Assembly: GCA_947629575.1 (NCBI GenBank)
Contig: CANREF010000006.1
Span: 1-64,000 of the forward strand
Source of the DNA: an uncultured Clostridia bacterium
GTDB lineage: Bacteria > Bacillota > Clostridia > Christensenellales > Borkfalkiaceae
Length of the DNA: 64,000 nucleotides
Direction of reading: 5' to 3'
Shown: piece by piece, positions 9,045 to 18,709 of the stretch
How the letters are laid out: each line of letters opens with the position of its first letter
Position numbering within the stretch: position 1 is the stretch's first letter
Program-made: the position numbers and the translations under genes
Notes under the pieces: generated by a model
What the model was told of the DNA's origin: nothing
The model's database searches: none
The model's input: only the letters and a program-made list of their open reading frames with translations

Positions 9045-10349
9045 ATGAAATACGAAGTAAAACCCGCAGAAAAGAGCACAGTCAAGATCACGATCAACTT
9101 CTCTTCGGAGGAGTGGGCGGAGGCGAACAACAAGGCGTATGTGCAGAACAGGAGCAAGTACGCCGTCAACGGCTTCCGCAAGGGGAAAGTTCCCAAGCAC
9201 GTACTCGAGATGTACTACGGCAAGGGGCTCTTCTATGAGGACGCGCTCAATCTGCTCTATTTCGAGCACTATGAAAAGATCCTCGAAAAGGAGAAGGAGA
9301 ATTTCACCGCAGTGGGCGAGCCCTCCCTCTCCCTCGGCGACGATTTCTCGGAGGAGAACATCGTGCTCGTTGCCGACGTTCCCGTAAAACCCGACGTCAC
9401 GATCGGCAGCTACAAGGGTATAAAAATTCCCATGTATGAGTATACTGTTACGGACGCCGATGTGGAGAAGGAACTCGATTCCATCCGCGACCGCATGGCG
9501 GAAAAGGTGGAGGTTAGCGACCGTCCCGCCGCGGAGGGGGACACCGCCACCATCGACTTCGTGGGAAAGATCGACGGGGAAGTCTTCGAGGGCGGAAGCG
9601 CCGAGGGGCACGATCTCGTGCTCGGCTCTCACTCCTTTATCCCCGGGTTCGAGGAGGGGGTCGTGGGAATGAACATCGGCGAGACCAAGGACATTCCCGT
9701 CACCTTCCCCGAGGACTATCAGGCGGAGGCGCTCAAGGGGAAACCCGCCGTGTTCACGGTGACCCTTCATAAACTTGCGGGCAAGGTGCTTCCCGAGCTC
9801 AATCAGGAGTTTGCCAAAAAGATGGGCTCGGACAGCGTGGAGGCATATACCGCCAAGGTGAGAGAGCGGCTCGAAAAGAACGCCGCTACCCGCTCTTTGA
9901 ACGAGACGGAAAATTCCATTCTCACCGAGATCGCCAAGACCGCTTCCGCGGAGATCCCCGAGGTCATGATCGACCGCCAATGTGATGCGGCTCTCCAGCG
10001 CATGGAGTATGATCTCATGTATCAGGGCATCAAGCTCGACGATTATCTTTCCTATATCGGCTCTTCCCGCGAGGCATACAAGAAGAACTTTGAAGGGGAA
10101 GCAAGAAAGACCGTCCTGCACCAGCTCATCCTCGAAAAGCTCATCAAAGAGGAGAACATCACGGCGAGCGAGGAGGAGATCTCCGCAAAGGTCGCCGAAC
10201 AGGCGGAGAGCGTGGGCAAAGAGCCCGAGGAATACAGAAAGACGATGGATCCCCGTCAGCTCGACTACATCGAGAACGACATCAAGGTCACCAAACTCTT
10301 CGAGTTCCTCAAGGCAAACAACGAAATGGTTTCAGCGGAGGCAAAATAA
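9045..10349 (+). CDS. tig: Trigger factor
   Basis: [22 protein letters not shown] domain [45 protein letters not shown]; followed by clpP-clpX. Confidence 0.96.
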   Translation: MKYEVKPAEKSTVKITINFSSEEWAEANNKAYVQNRSKYAVNGFRKGKVPKHVLEMYYGKGLFYEDALNLLYFEHYEKILEKEKENFTAVGEPSLSLGDDFSEENIVLVADVPVKPDVTIGSYKGIKIPMYEYTVTDADVEKELDSIRDRMAEKVEVSDRPAAEGDTATIDFVGKIDGEVFEGGSAEGHDLVLGSHSFIPGFEEGVVGMNIGETKDIPVTFPEDYQAEALKGKPAVFTVTLHKLAGKVLPELNQEFAKKMGSDSVEAYTAKVRERLEKNAATRSLNETENSILTEIAKTASAEIPEVMIDRQCDAALQRMEYDLMYQGIKLDDYLSYIGSSREAYKKNFEGEARKTVLHQLILEKLIKEENITASEEEISAKVAEQAESVGKEPEEYRKTMDPRQLDYIENDIKVTKLFEFLKANNEMVSAEAK

Positions 10350-10943
10350 ATGAACGAAAAGAATGTGCTCATTCCCTATGTCGTGGAACGCACGTCGGGC
10401 GGAGAGCGGAGCTACGATCTCTATTCCCGTCTTTTGGAGGACCGTATCGTCTTTTTGAGCGGGGAGATCGACGACGCAACGGCGAATACCGTCGTGGCGC
10501 AGCTCATCTATCTCGAAGGCAGAGATCCCGGCAAGGACATCAGCCTCTATATCAACAGCCCCGGGGGATCGGTCTCGGCGGGACTTGCGATCTACGATAC
10601 GATGAATTATATCAAGTGCGATGTGTCTACGATCTGCATCGGCATGGCGGCGAGCATGGCGGCGTTCCTGCTCTCCTCGGGCGCTCGCGGGAAACGGTTC
10701 GCGCTCAAGAACAGCGAGGTCATGATCCACCAGCCCCTCGGCGGCGCGCAAGGGCAGGCGAGCGACATCCGCATACAGGCGGAGCATATTTTACGCATCA
10801 AGCGCAGAATGAATTTCATTCTCGCAAACAATACGGGAAGGTCGGTGGAAGAGATCGAAAGGGACACCGATCGCGACAACTATCTCACCGCCGACGAAGC
10901 CCTGCAATATGGGCTCATCGACAGGGTGTACGAGAAGAGATAA
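10350..10943 (+). CDS. clpP: ATP-dependent Clp protease proteolytic subunit
   Basis: [41 protein letters not shown] catalytic Ser/His regions. Confidence 0.97.
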   Translation: MNEKNVLIPYVVERTSGGERSYDLYSRLLEDRIVFLSGEIDDATANTVVAQLIYLEGRDPGKDISLYINSPGGSVSAGLAIYDTMNYIKCDVSTICIGMAASMAAFLLSSGARGKRFALKNSEVMIHQPLGGAQGQASDIRIQAEHILRIKRRMNFILANNTGRSVEEIERDTDRDNYLTADEALQYGLIDRVYEKR

Positions 10944-11005
10944 GGGGGCGGCGCAAGCGCGCACGGGAAAGCGCCCCGCAAAGCAGATCCGGAAAAGGAG
11001 TAATA

Positions 11006-12238
11006 ATGCCTAAATACGAACAAAGCTGTTCCTTCTGCGGGAAGGAAAAATCCAAGACAAAGAAGCTCATCGCGGGTCCGGAGGGGATCTTCATCTGCGA
11101 TGAGTGCGTGGAGCTGTGCAAGGATCTTCTCGACAAGATGCCTTCCAATTCTCCCGCCGAACAGGTGGAGCTCAAAAAGCCCGCCCAGATCAAGGAAGAG
11201 CTCGATCAGTATATCATCGGTCAGGACAAGGCGAAGCGCGTTTTGTCGGTCGCCGTTTACAATCATTATAAGCGCATCAATTCCCTCATCGCGGGGAAGA
11301 AGGACGATGACGTCGAGATCGAGAAGAGCAATATCCTTCTTCTCGGGCCGACGGGAAGCGGCAAAACACTGCTCGCCCGCACGCTCGCCAAGATCTTGAA
11401 CGTTCCCTTTGCGACCAGCGACGCGACCACCCTCACTGAAGCGGGCTATGTCGGCGAGGACGTCGAAAACATCCTCCTAAAGCTCATTCAGAATGCCGAT
11501 TACGACATCGAGCGCGCTCAGCGGGGAATTATCTATATCGACGAGATCGATAAGATCGCGCGCAAGGGGGAGAACGTCTCCATAACGCGCGACGTCTCGG
11601 GCGAGGGCGTACAGCAGGCGCTTCTGAAGATCATTGAGAGCACTATCGCCAACGTCCCCCCGCAGGGTGGCAGAAAACACCCCCAGCAGGACTGTATGCG
11701 CATCGACACGACGAATATCCTCTTCATCTGCGGCGGCGCGTTTGTGGGGCTCGATAAGATCGTCAGCGCAAGAAAGGACGATACGGGCCTCGGATTCGGC
11801 AGCAAGGTAAAGCTCGGCGAGAACGAAGTGGACTATTCCCTTCTCGACGATGTGAAGCCGCAGGACCTCACCAAGTTTGGGCTCATTCCCGAATTTGTCG
11901 GGCGTATTCCCATCGTCGTGAGCTTGCAGGCGCTCGACGAAAACGCCCTCGTGAGCATCCTCACCCAGCCCAAGAACGCGATCATCAAGCAATATCAGAA
12001 ACTCGTGGGCTTCGACGGCGTGAAACTCACCGTCGAGGACGAGGCGGTGCGGGAGATCGCCAATACCGCCATTCGCCTGAAGACGGGCGCAAGAGGGCTG
12101 AGGACCATAATCGAAGGGATCATGACCGACATCATGTTCGACATCCCCACCGAGAAAAATGTGGAGGAAGTCATCATCACCAAGGACTGCGTGGAGAAGG
12201 GCGCACGCCCGCGGCTCGTCTATAAAAAGACGGCGTAA
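11006..12238 (+). CDS. clpX: ATP-dependent Clp protease ATP-binding subunit ClpX
   Basis: Zinc finger [31 protein letters not shown], Walker A GPTGSGKT; start at SD-preceded ATG 11006. Confidence 0.97.
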   Translation: MPKYEQSCSFCGKEKSKTKKLIAGPEGIFICDECVELCKDLLDKMPSNSPAEQVELKKPAQIKEELDQYIIGQDKAKRVLSVAVYNHYKRINSLIAGKKDDDVEIEKSNILLLGPTGSGKTLLARTLAKILNVPFATSDATTLTEAGYVGEDVENILLKLIQNADYDIERAQRGIIYIDEIDKIARKGENVSITRDVSGEGVQQALLKIIESTIANVPPQGGRKHPQQDCMRIDTTNILFICGGAFVGLDKIVSARKDDTGLGFGSKVKLGENEVDYSLLDDVKPQDLTKFGLIPEFVGRIPIVVSLQALDENALVSILTQPKNAIIKQYQKLVGFDGVKLTVEDEAVREIANTAIRLKTGARGLRTIIEGIMTDIMFDIPTEKNVEEVIITKDCVEKGARPRLVYKKTA

Positions 12239-12267
12239 CGTCACGAATTTTTCATAACGTATCATAA

Positions 12268-12297
12268 AAAACAAGCCGCATGGCTTGTTTTTTAATG
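12268..12297 (+). terminator. Terminator after clpX
   Basis: aaaaaacaagccgcatggcttgtttttt. Confidence 0.8.
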
Positions 12298-12481
12298 TCT
12301 AAAACCCCTTTGGCTCACTTCGTTCGCCGCTTCCCCCGAAAGGGGCTGCCGCCGAAGGCGAGGGGGTTCTGCTTTTGTGCAATTTATACAGTCGGGCGGG
12401 GGAAGTTTGTGCGGTTTGTCCATTGCGTTTTTTCCCGAGATAAGGTAAAATAATTACAGAAAATTTTTTTGGAGGAAAATT

Positions 12482-13912
12482 ATGTCCGGTCTTTTGCTCA
12501 AAGGCATCAACAAAGTTTATCCCGGCGGAAATCAGGCAGTGTTCGACTTCTGCCTCGAGATCCGCGACAAGGAATTCATGGTATTCGTCGGTCCCTCCGG
12601 CTGCGGTAAGTCCACGACCCTCCGCATGATCGCAGGCCTCGAAGAGATCACCTCCGGTGAACTCTACATCGACGGCAAACTCGTCAACGACGTCGTTCCC
12701 AAGGACAGAGATATCGCCATGGTCTTCCAGAACTACGCGCTCTATCCTCATATGTCCGTGTACGACAACATGGCTTTCGGTCTGAAGCTCCGCAAAGTGC
12801 CCAAGGAAGTCATCGATGAAAAGGTGAAGGCGGCTGCCGAGATCCTCGGCATCACCGAATACCTCTCCCGTAAGCCCAAGGCTCTTTCGGGCGGCCAGCG
12901 CCAGCGTGTCGCCCTCGGCAGAACGATCGTCCGCGAACCCAAGGTCTTCCTTCTCGACGAGCCCCTTTCCAACTTGGATGCGAAGCTCCGTGCGCAGATG
13001 CGTACCGAGATCAGTAAGCTCCATGCCCGCCTTGCGACGACCTTCATCTACGTCACCCACGACCAGATCGAGGCCATGACGATGGGCACCCGTATCGTCG
13101 TCATGAAGGACGGCTTCATGCAGCAGGTGGATACCCCTCAGAACCTCTACGATTACCCGATCAACCTCTTCGTTGCTGGCTTCATCGGCACTCCTCAGAT
13201 GAACTTCTTCAAGAACGCGACCCTCACCTCCGAAGGCGGCAAGGTGTACGTCAACTTCATCGGCAACAATAAGATCGTCCTTCCCAAGACGGTCGTCGCC
13301 AAGATCAAGAACATCGACGAATATATCAATACGGGAAAGACGGTGACGCTCGGCGTCCGTCCCGAAGACATCCATCAGGATCAGGCGTTCATCGGCACTT
13401 CTCCCGAGACCGTCGTCAAGGCAAAGGTCGACGTCATCGAAAAGCTCGGCGCCGAGATGCAGATCTATTGCGATCTCGACTATGAAACGGACAAGACGAC
13501 GATCGTCGACAGCGTGTCGCAGATGATCGCGAAGATCTCTTCCCGTGCCTCCGTCTCCCTCGGCGAGATCGTCGAGCTTGCCTTCGACGCGAAGCACATC
13601 CACCTCTTCGACGGCTACACCGAAGCGACGATGCTCGAGAGAGACGAGCACTACGACGTCATTCCCGAGAACGCGGAAGGCGCGGCGTTCGTTCCTCCCA
13701 CACCTCAGGAGATGCAGGCGCAGATCGAGGCGGCGAGAGTCATCACCAAGGAGATGAAGAAGCAGGCAAAGCGCGACGCGAAGTTGGAAGCAAAGCGCGC
13801 GGCGCAGGAAGCGGCGGCAGCGGCGGAAGTTTCCGCAGAGCCCACGGAAGCGGGGACGGAAGAACCCGCAGAGCCTGCCGAAGAGCCCAAGGACGACAAT
13901 ACCCAAGAATAA
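12482..13912 (+). CDS. ugpC: Carbohydrate ABC transporter ATP-binding protein (MsmX/UgpC/MalK type) with long A/E/K-rich tail
   Basis: GPSGCGKSTTLRMIAGLEEITSGELYIDG, LSGGQRQRVALGRTIVREPKVFLLDEPLSNLDAKLR, TOBE-like C-terminal domain. Confidence 0.93.
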   Translation: MSGLLLKGINKVYPGGNQAVFDFCLEIRDKEFMVFVGPSGCGKSTTLRMIAGLEEITSGELYIDGKLVNDVVPKDRDIAMVFQNYALYPHMSVYDNMAFGLKLRKVPKEVIDEKVKAAAEILGITEYLSRKPKALSGGQRQRVALGRTIVREPKVFLLDEPLSNLDAKLRAQMRTEISKLHARLATTFIYVTHDQIEAMTMGTRIVVMKDGFMQQVDTPQNLYDYPINLFVAGFIGTPQMNFFKNATLTSEGGKVYVNFIGNNKIVLPKTVVAKIKNIDEYINTGKTVTLGVRPEDIHQDQAFIGTSPETVVKAKVDVIEKLGAEMQIYCDLDYETDKTTIVDSVSQMIAKISSRASVSLGEIVELAFDAKHIHLFDGYTEATMLERDEHYDVIPENAEGAAFVPPTPQEMQAQIEAARVITKEMKKQAKRDAKLEAKRAAQEAAAAAEVSAEPTEAGTEEPAEPAEEPKDDNTQE

Positions 13913-13927
13913 TCGGAAAAGATACGA

Positions 13928-13957
13928 AAGAGCGCTCCCTGAGGGGGCGCTCTTCTC
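13928..13957 (+). terminator. Terminator after ABC ATPase
   Basis: agagcgctccctgagggggcgctcttctc hairpin. Confidence 0.7.
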
Positions 13958-13969
13958 ACGTCAAAACGG

Positions 13970-13998
13970 TTGACAAAATGGGCAAAACAAAGTAGAAT
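13970..13998 (+). promoter_or_regulatory. Sigma-A type promoter
   Basis: TTGACA-17 nt-TAGAAT upstream of the 14030 permease. Confidence 0.75.
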
Positions 13999-14029
13999 GG
14001 TGATGACTTTTTAAGGAGGTACAACGGAA

Positions 14030-15001
14030 ATGTGGGGCGTGCTCCTGGATTCCTTTTTAGACGCATTGAAGCTGCTCCCTTTTCTGTTCGTCCTTTATAT
14101 CCTCATCGAAGTACTCGAGCACAAGACCGCCGTGGGAAAGCCCGCGCGTGCGCTCTCGGGGAAATGGGCGCCCCTCATCGGCGGCGCGGCGGGGCTCATT
14201 CCGCTCTGCGGTTTTTCGGTGATGGCGAGCAAGCTCTACCGCAGAAAATTCCTCACGCTCGGCACGCTCATCGCCGTGTTTATCGCCACGAGCGACGAAG
14301 CGCTGCTCGTTCTTGCGCTCTCCTCTCTGCCCGTTCTTGAAAAACTCTTCACCATTCTCGCACTGCTCGGGAGCAAGCTCGTGCTCGCCGCGGGCGCGGG
14401 GTATCTTGTCGATCTCATCGCGGGAAAGAGGGGAGGAAACATGTCCCTTCCCGCACTTGAGACGGAGGAAGCGGACGAATGTACGCACGCGCATGGGACG
14501 GAACATGCAGAGGAGCACGAGCACGAGGAGGGGCGCGAGGAGGAACACGGACACGGAACGGAAGAACTTTCCGTCTGCGAGCACAGACATGAGAGCAAGT
14601 GGACGCTCTTTCTGTTCTCCCCGCTGTGGCACGCCCTGCAGGTGGCGGCGTTCGTTTTCGCCTTCAATTTCCTCTTTGCCGCGCTCTTCCACGCCATGGG
14701 CGAGGAAAGGGTCATCGGCTTTTTACAGGGAGCGGGCAAGTGGTATCAACCGCTCGTCACCTCGTTCGTCGCCCTCATTCCCAACTGCGCTTCATCCGTC
14801 GCGCTCGCCGAGGTGTACGCCATCGGCGGGATCGGATTTTCAAGCCTTTTGGGCGGACTTGTCACCAATGCGGGGCTGGGCATCTTTGTCCTCTTCCGCG
14901 ACTTCAAAAAATGGCGGGAAAGTCTCGCCATCCTCATTGCCATGTTTGCGCTCGGCGTGGCGGTGGGATACATTGCGAGCGCCATAGAGCTCATGATCTG
15001 A
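14030..15001 (+). CDS. Putative 10-TM heavy-metal exporter/ArsP-like permease with His-rich loop
   Basis: Two-half multi-TM protein with repeated GLIPLCGFSVMASKLY / ALIPNCASSVALAEVY motifs; central CTHAHGTEHAEEHEHEEGREEEHGHG loop. Confidence 0.75.
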   Translation: MWGVLLDSFLDALKLLPFLFVLYILIEVLEHKTAVGKPARALSGKWAPLIGGAAGLIPLCGFSVMASKLYRRKFLTLGTLIAVFIATSDEALLVLALSSLPVLEKLFTILALLGSKLVLAAGAGYLVDLIAGKRGGNMSLPALETEEADECTHAHGTEHAEEHEHEEGREEEHGHGTEELSVCEHRHESKWTLFLFSPLWHALQVAAFVFAFNFLFAALFHAMGEERVIGFLQGAGKWYQPLVTSFVALIPNCASSVALAEVYAIGGIGFSSLLGGLVTNAGLGIFVLFRDFKKWRESLAILIAMFALGVAVGYIASAIELMI

Positions 15002-15026
15002 AATTCAATCTACGGGAGGCAACCTC

Positions 15027-16109
15027 ATGGGAGGAAGCGAAACCGTACGAAAGATGAGCGCCCCCGGCGGAGAACACGAAAGCGGACCGATCTTCTGCAA
15101 GACGGAGGAGGCAGTGCGCCGTGCGCTCGCCCTTTCGCCCGGGAAGGTGCTCCTTCTCTCGGACGGCGCACTCGCCCTTTCGCCGTTCGCCTCGCCGCGC
15201 ACCCTCTCGATGGTATTCGACGGAGACGTCATCTCTCTCTTCTCGATGCCCGACGGCGTTTCCCGCGTATTGGCGGCGGGAGACGGCGAGACCCTGCTTG
15301 CGGCGCGCTATTTTGCGGAAGTGCGGGGGATCGGTTGCACCCTCTTCCCTTCGGACGCCTCTCTCGAGGGCGTGCGGGAGCAAAAGGGAGAAGTTTTGCT
15401 CTCGGGAAAACTTGTTACCGTGCCCCTCAAAGAGGGGGAGACGGTGTGCGACGTCGAGCGGATGCGCCCGACCTTCGCCAACGCCTATGCACGGTTTTTG
15501 TTAGAACGTATCGCAAAAATCGAGACAGACGCCCTCAATGCGCTCAAGGGGACGCACCTCGAGATTGGCGAACTTCCCGAAGAGATACACTCGGCCGAAG
15601 AGCTGATCGCCTTCGCCTTTTCCCGCCGCGGGGCGGAGGCGGAGGGGGAATATGGGGGGGAAGGGGTAGCGCTCTCCCGCCTGCTCGCGGACGAGCCCAT
15701 CCCCTGCTGGAGCGCCTGTCTCATGCTGTCGGCGCTGTATGCGGCATTCTTTTCCAAGGGGAAGCCCCGCCGCTATTTTACCCCCGACTACCGTGCGCGC
15801 GCCGCCCGTGCGGGCACTGTCTATCCCTGCCCGAGCGTGCCTTCGCCCGAGGAATACGCGTCCCGCGCACTGACGCTCGAGTGCATCCGCGCTCCCTTTG
15901 CCTCCCGCGCCCTTGCTTTCTGCGATGAGCGGGAACTGCAATACAGCGCCATGCTGCGGTGGAGCGACAGAGTGCCGCAGCGCTGCGGCCGCACCGACAT
16001 TTTGAAACTCCTGCCCGAACATGCCCCCTTCGGGCTCTCGGCGGTCATTCGGGACTTCGGGCTCATGGACTGGGACTATGACAAGAGAAGAACTCATACA
16101 GACAACTGA
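15027..16109 (+). CDS. Uncharacterised protein, possibly a degenerate AraM/EgsA (sn-glycerol-1-phosphate dehydrogenase-like) protein
   Basis: VLAAGDGETLLAARYFAEVRGIGCTLFPSDASLEG resembles the nucleotide-binding/substrate region of EgsA (GSGTITDxxRYVxxxxGxPFxxxPTAPSMDG). Overlaps the HAD gene. Confidence 0.45.
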   Translation: MGGSETVRKMSAPGGEHESGPIFCKTEEAVRRALALSPGKVLLLSDGALALSPFASPRTLSMVFDGDVISLFSMPDGVSRVLAAGDGETLLAARYFAEVRGIGCTLFPSDASLEGVREQKGEVLLSGKLVTVPLKEGETVCDVERMRPTFANAYARFLLERIAKIETDALNALKGTHLEIGELPEEIHSAEELIAFAFSRRGAEAEGEYGGEGVALSRLLADEPIPCWSACLMLSALYAAFFSKGKPRRYFTPDYRARAARAGTVYPCPSVPSPEEYASRALTLECIRAPFASRALAFCDERELQYSAMLRWSDRVPQRCGRTDILKLLPEHAPFGLSAVIRDFGLMDWDYDKRRTHTDN

Positions 16110-16863
16110 CGCGTTTTTGCTCGATTTGGACGGCACAGTCTATCTCGGGGACGTTCCCATCGGGGAAGCGGCCACTACCCTGTCCCGCCTGCGCGCCATG
16201 GGCAAGAGGCTCGTCTTCCTCACCAACAATTCGTCGAAGACGCAAGAGGAGTATCGCGAAAAGCTCACCCGTCTTGCACTTTGGGGCGAGGGCGACCTCG
16301 TGTATACTTCCGCCATGGCAACAGTTTCCGTACTGCGGAACGAGATGCCGTCGGCGCGGGTCTTTCTGCTCGCCACGGACGCCGTGCGGGAGGAATTTGT
16401 ATGTGCGGGCGTGCATTTGGACGAAAATTCGCCCGACGTGTGCGTGCTCGCATATGATACGCAGATCACCTTTGAAAAGATCAAAAGATTCGACGCGTTC
16501 CTGAAGAGGGGCGCAAAGTTTATTGCGACCCATCCCGACGACGTGTGTCCCACCGAGGATCTGCCCATGCCCGATGTGGGCTCTTTCCTCGCCCTGTTCG
16601 AACGGTCTTCGGGGCGCAGGCCGGATAGGATCGTGGGCAAGCCCTATTCCTCCATGGCGGAGGAAATTTCCCGTCTCACGGGGGTGAAACGGGAGCGGAT
16701 GTGCATGGTGGGAGACCGCCTGAATACGGATATTCGTTTTGCGGAAAACAGCGGGATGAAGAGCCTCCTCGTGCTCTCGGGCGAGACGACGGAGGAAATG
16801 CTCGCCCTATCACCCGTTCGGCCGCATGTCGTTCTGGAGCGGTTGGACAGGCTGTTTGTTTAG
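16078..16863 (+). CDS. HAD-IIA family hydrolase (NagD/AraL-like)
   Basis: FLLDLDGTVYLGDVPIGEA, LTNNSSKTQEEY, GKPYSSMAEEI, MVGDRLNTDIRFA. Confidence 0.9.
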   Translation: MTREELIQTTDAFLLDLDGTVYLGDVPIGEAATTLSRLRAMGKRLVFLTNNSSKTQEEYREKLTRLALWGEGDLVYTSAMATVSVLRNEMPSARVFLLATDAVREEFVCAGVHLDENSPDVCVLAYDTQITFEKIKRFDAFLKRGAKFIATHPDDVCPTEDLPMPDVGSFLALFERSSGRRPDRIVGKPYSSMAEEISRLTGVKRERMCMVGDRLNTDIRFAENSGMKSLLVLSGETTEEMLALSPVRPHVVLERLDRLFV

Positions 16864-16966
16864 AAGGGACGGGAAACGGGTACATTTATTTGAAGGAGAC
16901 CGTTGCGCGGTCTCGGAAAATGTGATAAAATGAAGTCGGGTGTAGCTTACGCCCGCGGAGGGACAT

Positions 16967-17272
16967 ATGCAGGAAGTGAAAGTCATCGCCCGCTCTCCCG
17001 TACTGAGCTTTGCGTTGAGCGGGGAGATCGATTCCAAAAACGCGGATGAATTTTTCGACATCGTTCTTGCCGCCTATGAGGAGAACAAGGGGGACGTGCT
17101 GTTCGATTGCAGCGGGCTTTCCTTCATCGATTCTACGACGCTCGGCACTTTTGTGAAGATCTTGAAGCATGTCCGTTCGGACGGGCACGGGATGAAGCTC
17201 ACGGGAATGCAGGCACGGCTGAAGAAGCTCTTCGTCATCTGTGCGCTCGATACGATCATGGAGATAGAATGA
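16967..17272 (+). CDS. STAS-domain anti-anti-sigma factor (SpoIIAA/RsbV-like)
   Basis: FDCSGLSFIDSTTLGTFVKILK contains the phosphorylatable-Ser motif; SD ggaggg. Confidence 0.9.
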   Translation: MQEVKVIARSPVLSFALSGEIDSKNADEFFDIVLAAYEENKGDVLFDCSGLSFIDSTTLGTFVKILKHVRSDGHGMKLTGMQARLKKLFVICALDTIMEIE

Positions 17273-17628
17273 TGCTGTTTTCGATGGAGTTCCCGCTCGG
17301 GCGGGAGATCATGACGACCGTAAGACTTACAGCGGGCGGGCTCGGCTCTTTGGCGGGGCTCGATATCGACGCTTCGGAGGATCTCAAGGTGTGCGTCACC
17401 GAGAGCCTCCTGCTCCTTCTGCACAGCGGCTGTTCGCGCGCAAAAGTCACCTTTGAACAGGCGGACGGAATGTGCGTAACGCTCCTCGGAGAGGGCGGGG
17501 ACGGCTTCGCGGAAAAGACGGTGGAAGAGGAGATCTCCGCCGCCCTTCTCGGCGCTCTTGTGGAGGGGCTCACCATGGAACATGGGGAAGGCAGCTCCCG
17601 CATTTCCTTCGTATTCAAGGGTCTGTAA
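17269..17628 (+). CDS. Anti-sigma-like protein, degenerate HATPase (SpoIIAB/RsbW position)
   Basis: Between STAS and sigma genes, translationally coupled on both sides; EFPLGREIMTTVRLTAGGLGSLAGLDIDASEDLKVCVTESLLLLL resembles the N-terminal half of RsbW-type kinases, but the N-box Asn is absent. Confidence 0.6.
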   Translation: MMLFSMEFPLGREIMTTVRLTAGGLGSLAGLDIDASEDLKVCVTESLLLLLHSGCSRAKVTFEQADGMCVTLLGEGGDGFAEKTVEEEISAALLGALVEGLTMEHGEGSSRISFVFKGL

Positions 17629-18344
17629 TGGAAGAGAGAGAGCTGTTTGCACAATATCGCAAGAGCAAGGACAGGGAACTTCGCAACCGCATCGTCGAGC
17701 AATATCTCTATATCGCCTCGATGATCGCCAAGAAGTTCGTGGGACGGGGCGTCGAGTACGACGACCTCTTTCAGATCGCCTCTCTTGCGCTCATAAAGGG
17801 GGTGGACCGTTTCGACGAGACGAAGGGGATCAAATTCGCCACCTTCATCACCCCCACGATCGCGGGAGAGATCAAGAACTACTTCCGCGACCGTTCGCGG
17901 CTCATCCACCTTCCGCGCCGCATCTCCGAACTGAGGCAGAGCGTCAAGCGGACGGCGGACGAATTTCTGAGCGCAAACGGGCGGAATCCGACCGCGGCGG
18001 AGATCGCAAAGATCATCGGCGTGCCCGAAGAGGACGTCGTTTCCGCCATGGAGTGTTCCGTCGTCTCGCTGGACCGCCCCGCCGACGAGGACGGCATGAG
18101 CTATTACGACCTCATTCCCGCGCCCGACAGCTTCGATGAGCTCGAACAGAGGGACGCCGTGGGAAGAGCGCTCGCCTGTCTCGACGAGGAGGAACGGGAG
18201 CTCGTCTCCTTCCGCTTCGGGCAGGAGCTCTCCCAAACGGAGACGGCGAAGCGGATGGGCGTTTCGCAGATGTATATCTCCCGCATGGAGCGGAAGATCT
18301 TGGAAAAGCTCAGGGGGACGCTCAGAAAGAGCGTGGCGGATTGA
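17628..18344 (+). CDS. RNA polymerase sigma factor, SigB/SigF/SigG group
   Basis: EYDDLFQIASLALIKGVDRFDETKGIKFATFITPTIAGEIKNYFRDRSRLIHLPRRISEL; sigma-4 HTH LSQTETAKRMGVSQMYISRMERKIL. Confidence 0.93.
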   Translation: MEERELFAQYRKSKDRELRNRIVEQYLYIASMIAKKFVGRGVEYDDLFQIASLALIKGVDRFDETKGIKFATFITPTIAGEIKNYFRDRSRLIHLPRRISELRQSVKRTADEFLSANGRNPTAAEIAKIIGVPEEDVVSAMECSVVSLDRPADEDGMSYYDLIPAPDSFDELEQRDAVGRALACLDEEERELVSFRFGQELSQTETAKRMGVSQMYISRMERKILEKLRGTLRKSVAD

Positions 18345-18709
18345 TGTACTTCGAGATCGGCGATTTCAATGCGCTTCGGACGGCGCTGCATGAGATGACG
18401 CGCATCCTCTCGGCGGAACATTTTTCCGAAGAGACGGTCTTCAATTGCAAACTCGTTGCGAGCGAACTGCTCTCCAATGTGCTGCAACACGGCGGCGGAC
18501 GGGCGGTCTTTCTCGTCGAACGGGAAGGGGGAGAACTGCGGCTGTGCGTAAAGGGGGAGAACGGCTACCGTCCCCCCGAAAAGAGCGCCTGCGCCGACGT
18601 CCTCGCCGAGAGCGGACGGGGGCTGTTCCTCGTGGACAGCTTCTGCGAACGGCGGGATTATACTGCGGCGGAGGGCATCCGCGTCTTCCTCAGGGTGAAA
18701 TATTCATAG
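18344..18709 (+). CDS. HATPase_c_2-like serine kinase/anti-sigma protein (RsbW/RsbT-like)
   Basis: N-box-like KLVASELLSNVLQHGGG and G2-box-like SGRGLFLVDSF; ATG overlaps the sigma stop codon. Confidence 0.75.
   Translation: MYFEIGDFNALRTALHEMTRILSAEHFSEETVFNCKLVASELLSNVLQHGGGRAVFLVEREGGELRLCVKGENGYRPPEKSACADVLAESGRGLFLVDSFCERRDYTAAEGIRVFLRVKYS

Noticed and set aside
12299-13906. 535-aa minus-strand ORF
   Set aside because: Antisense of the strongly conserved MsmX/UgpC ATPase.
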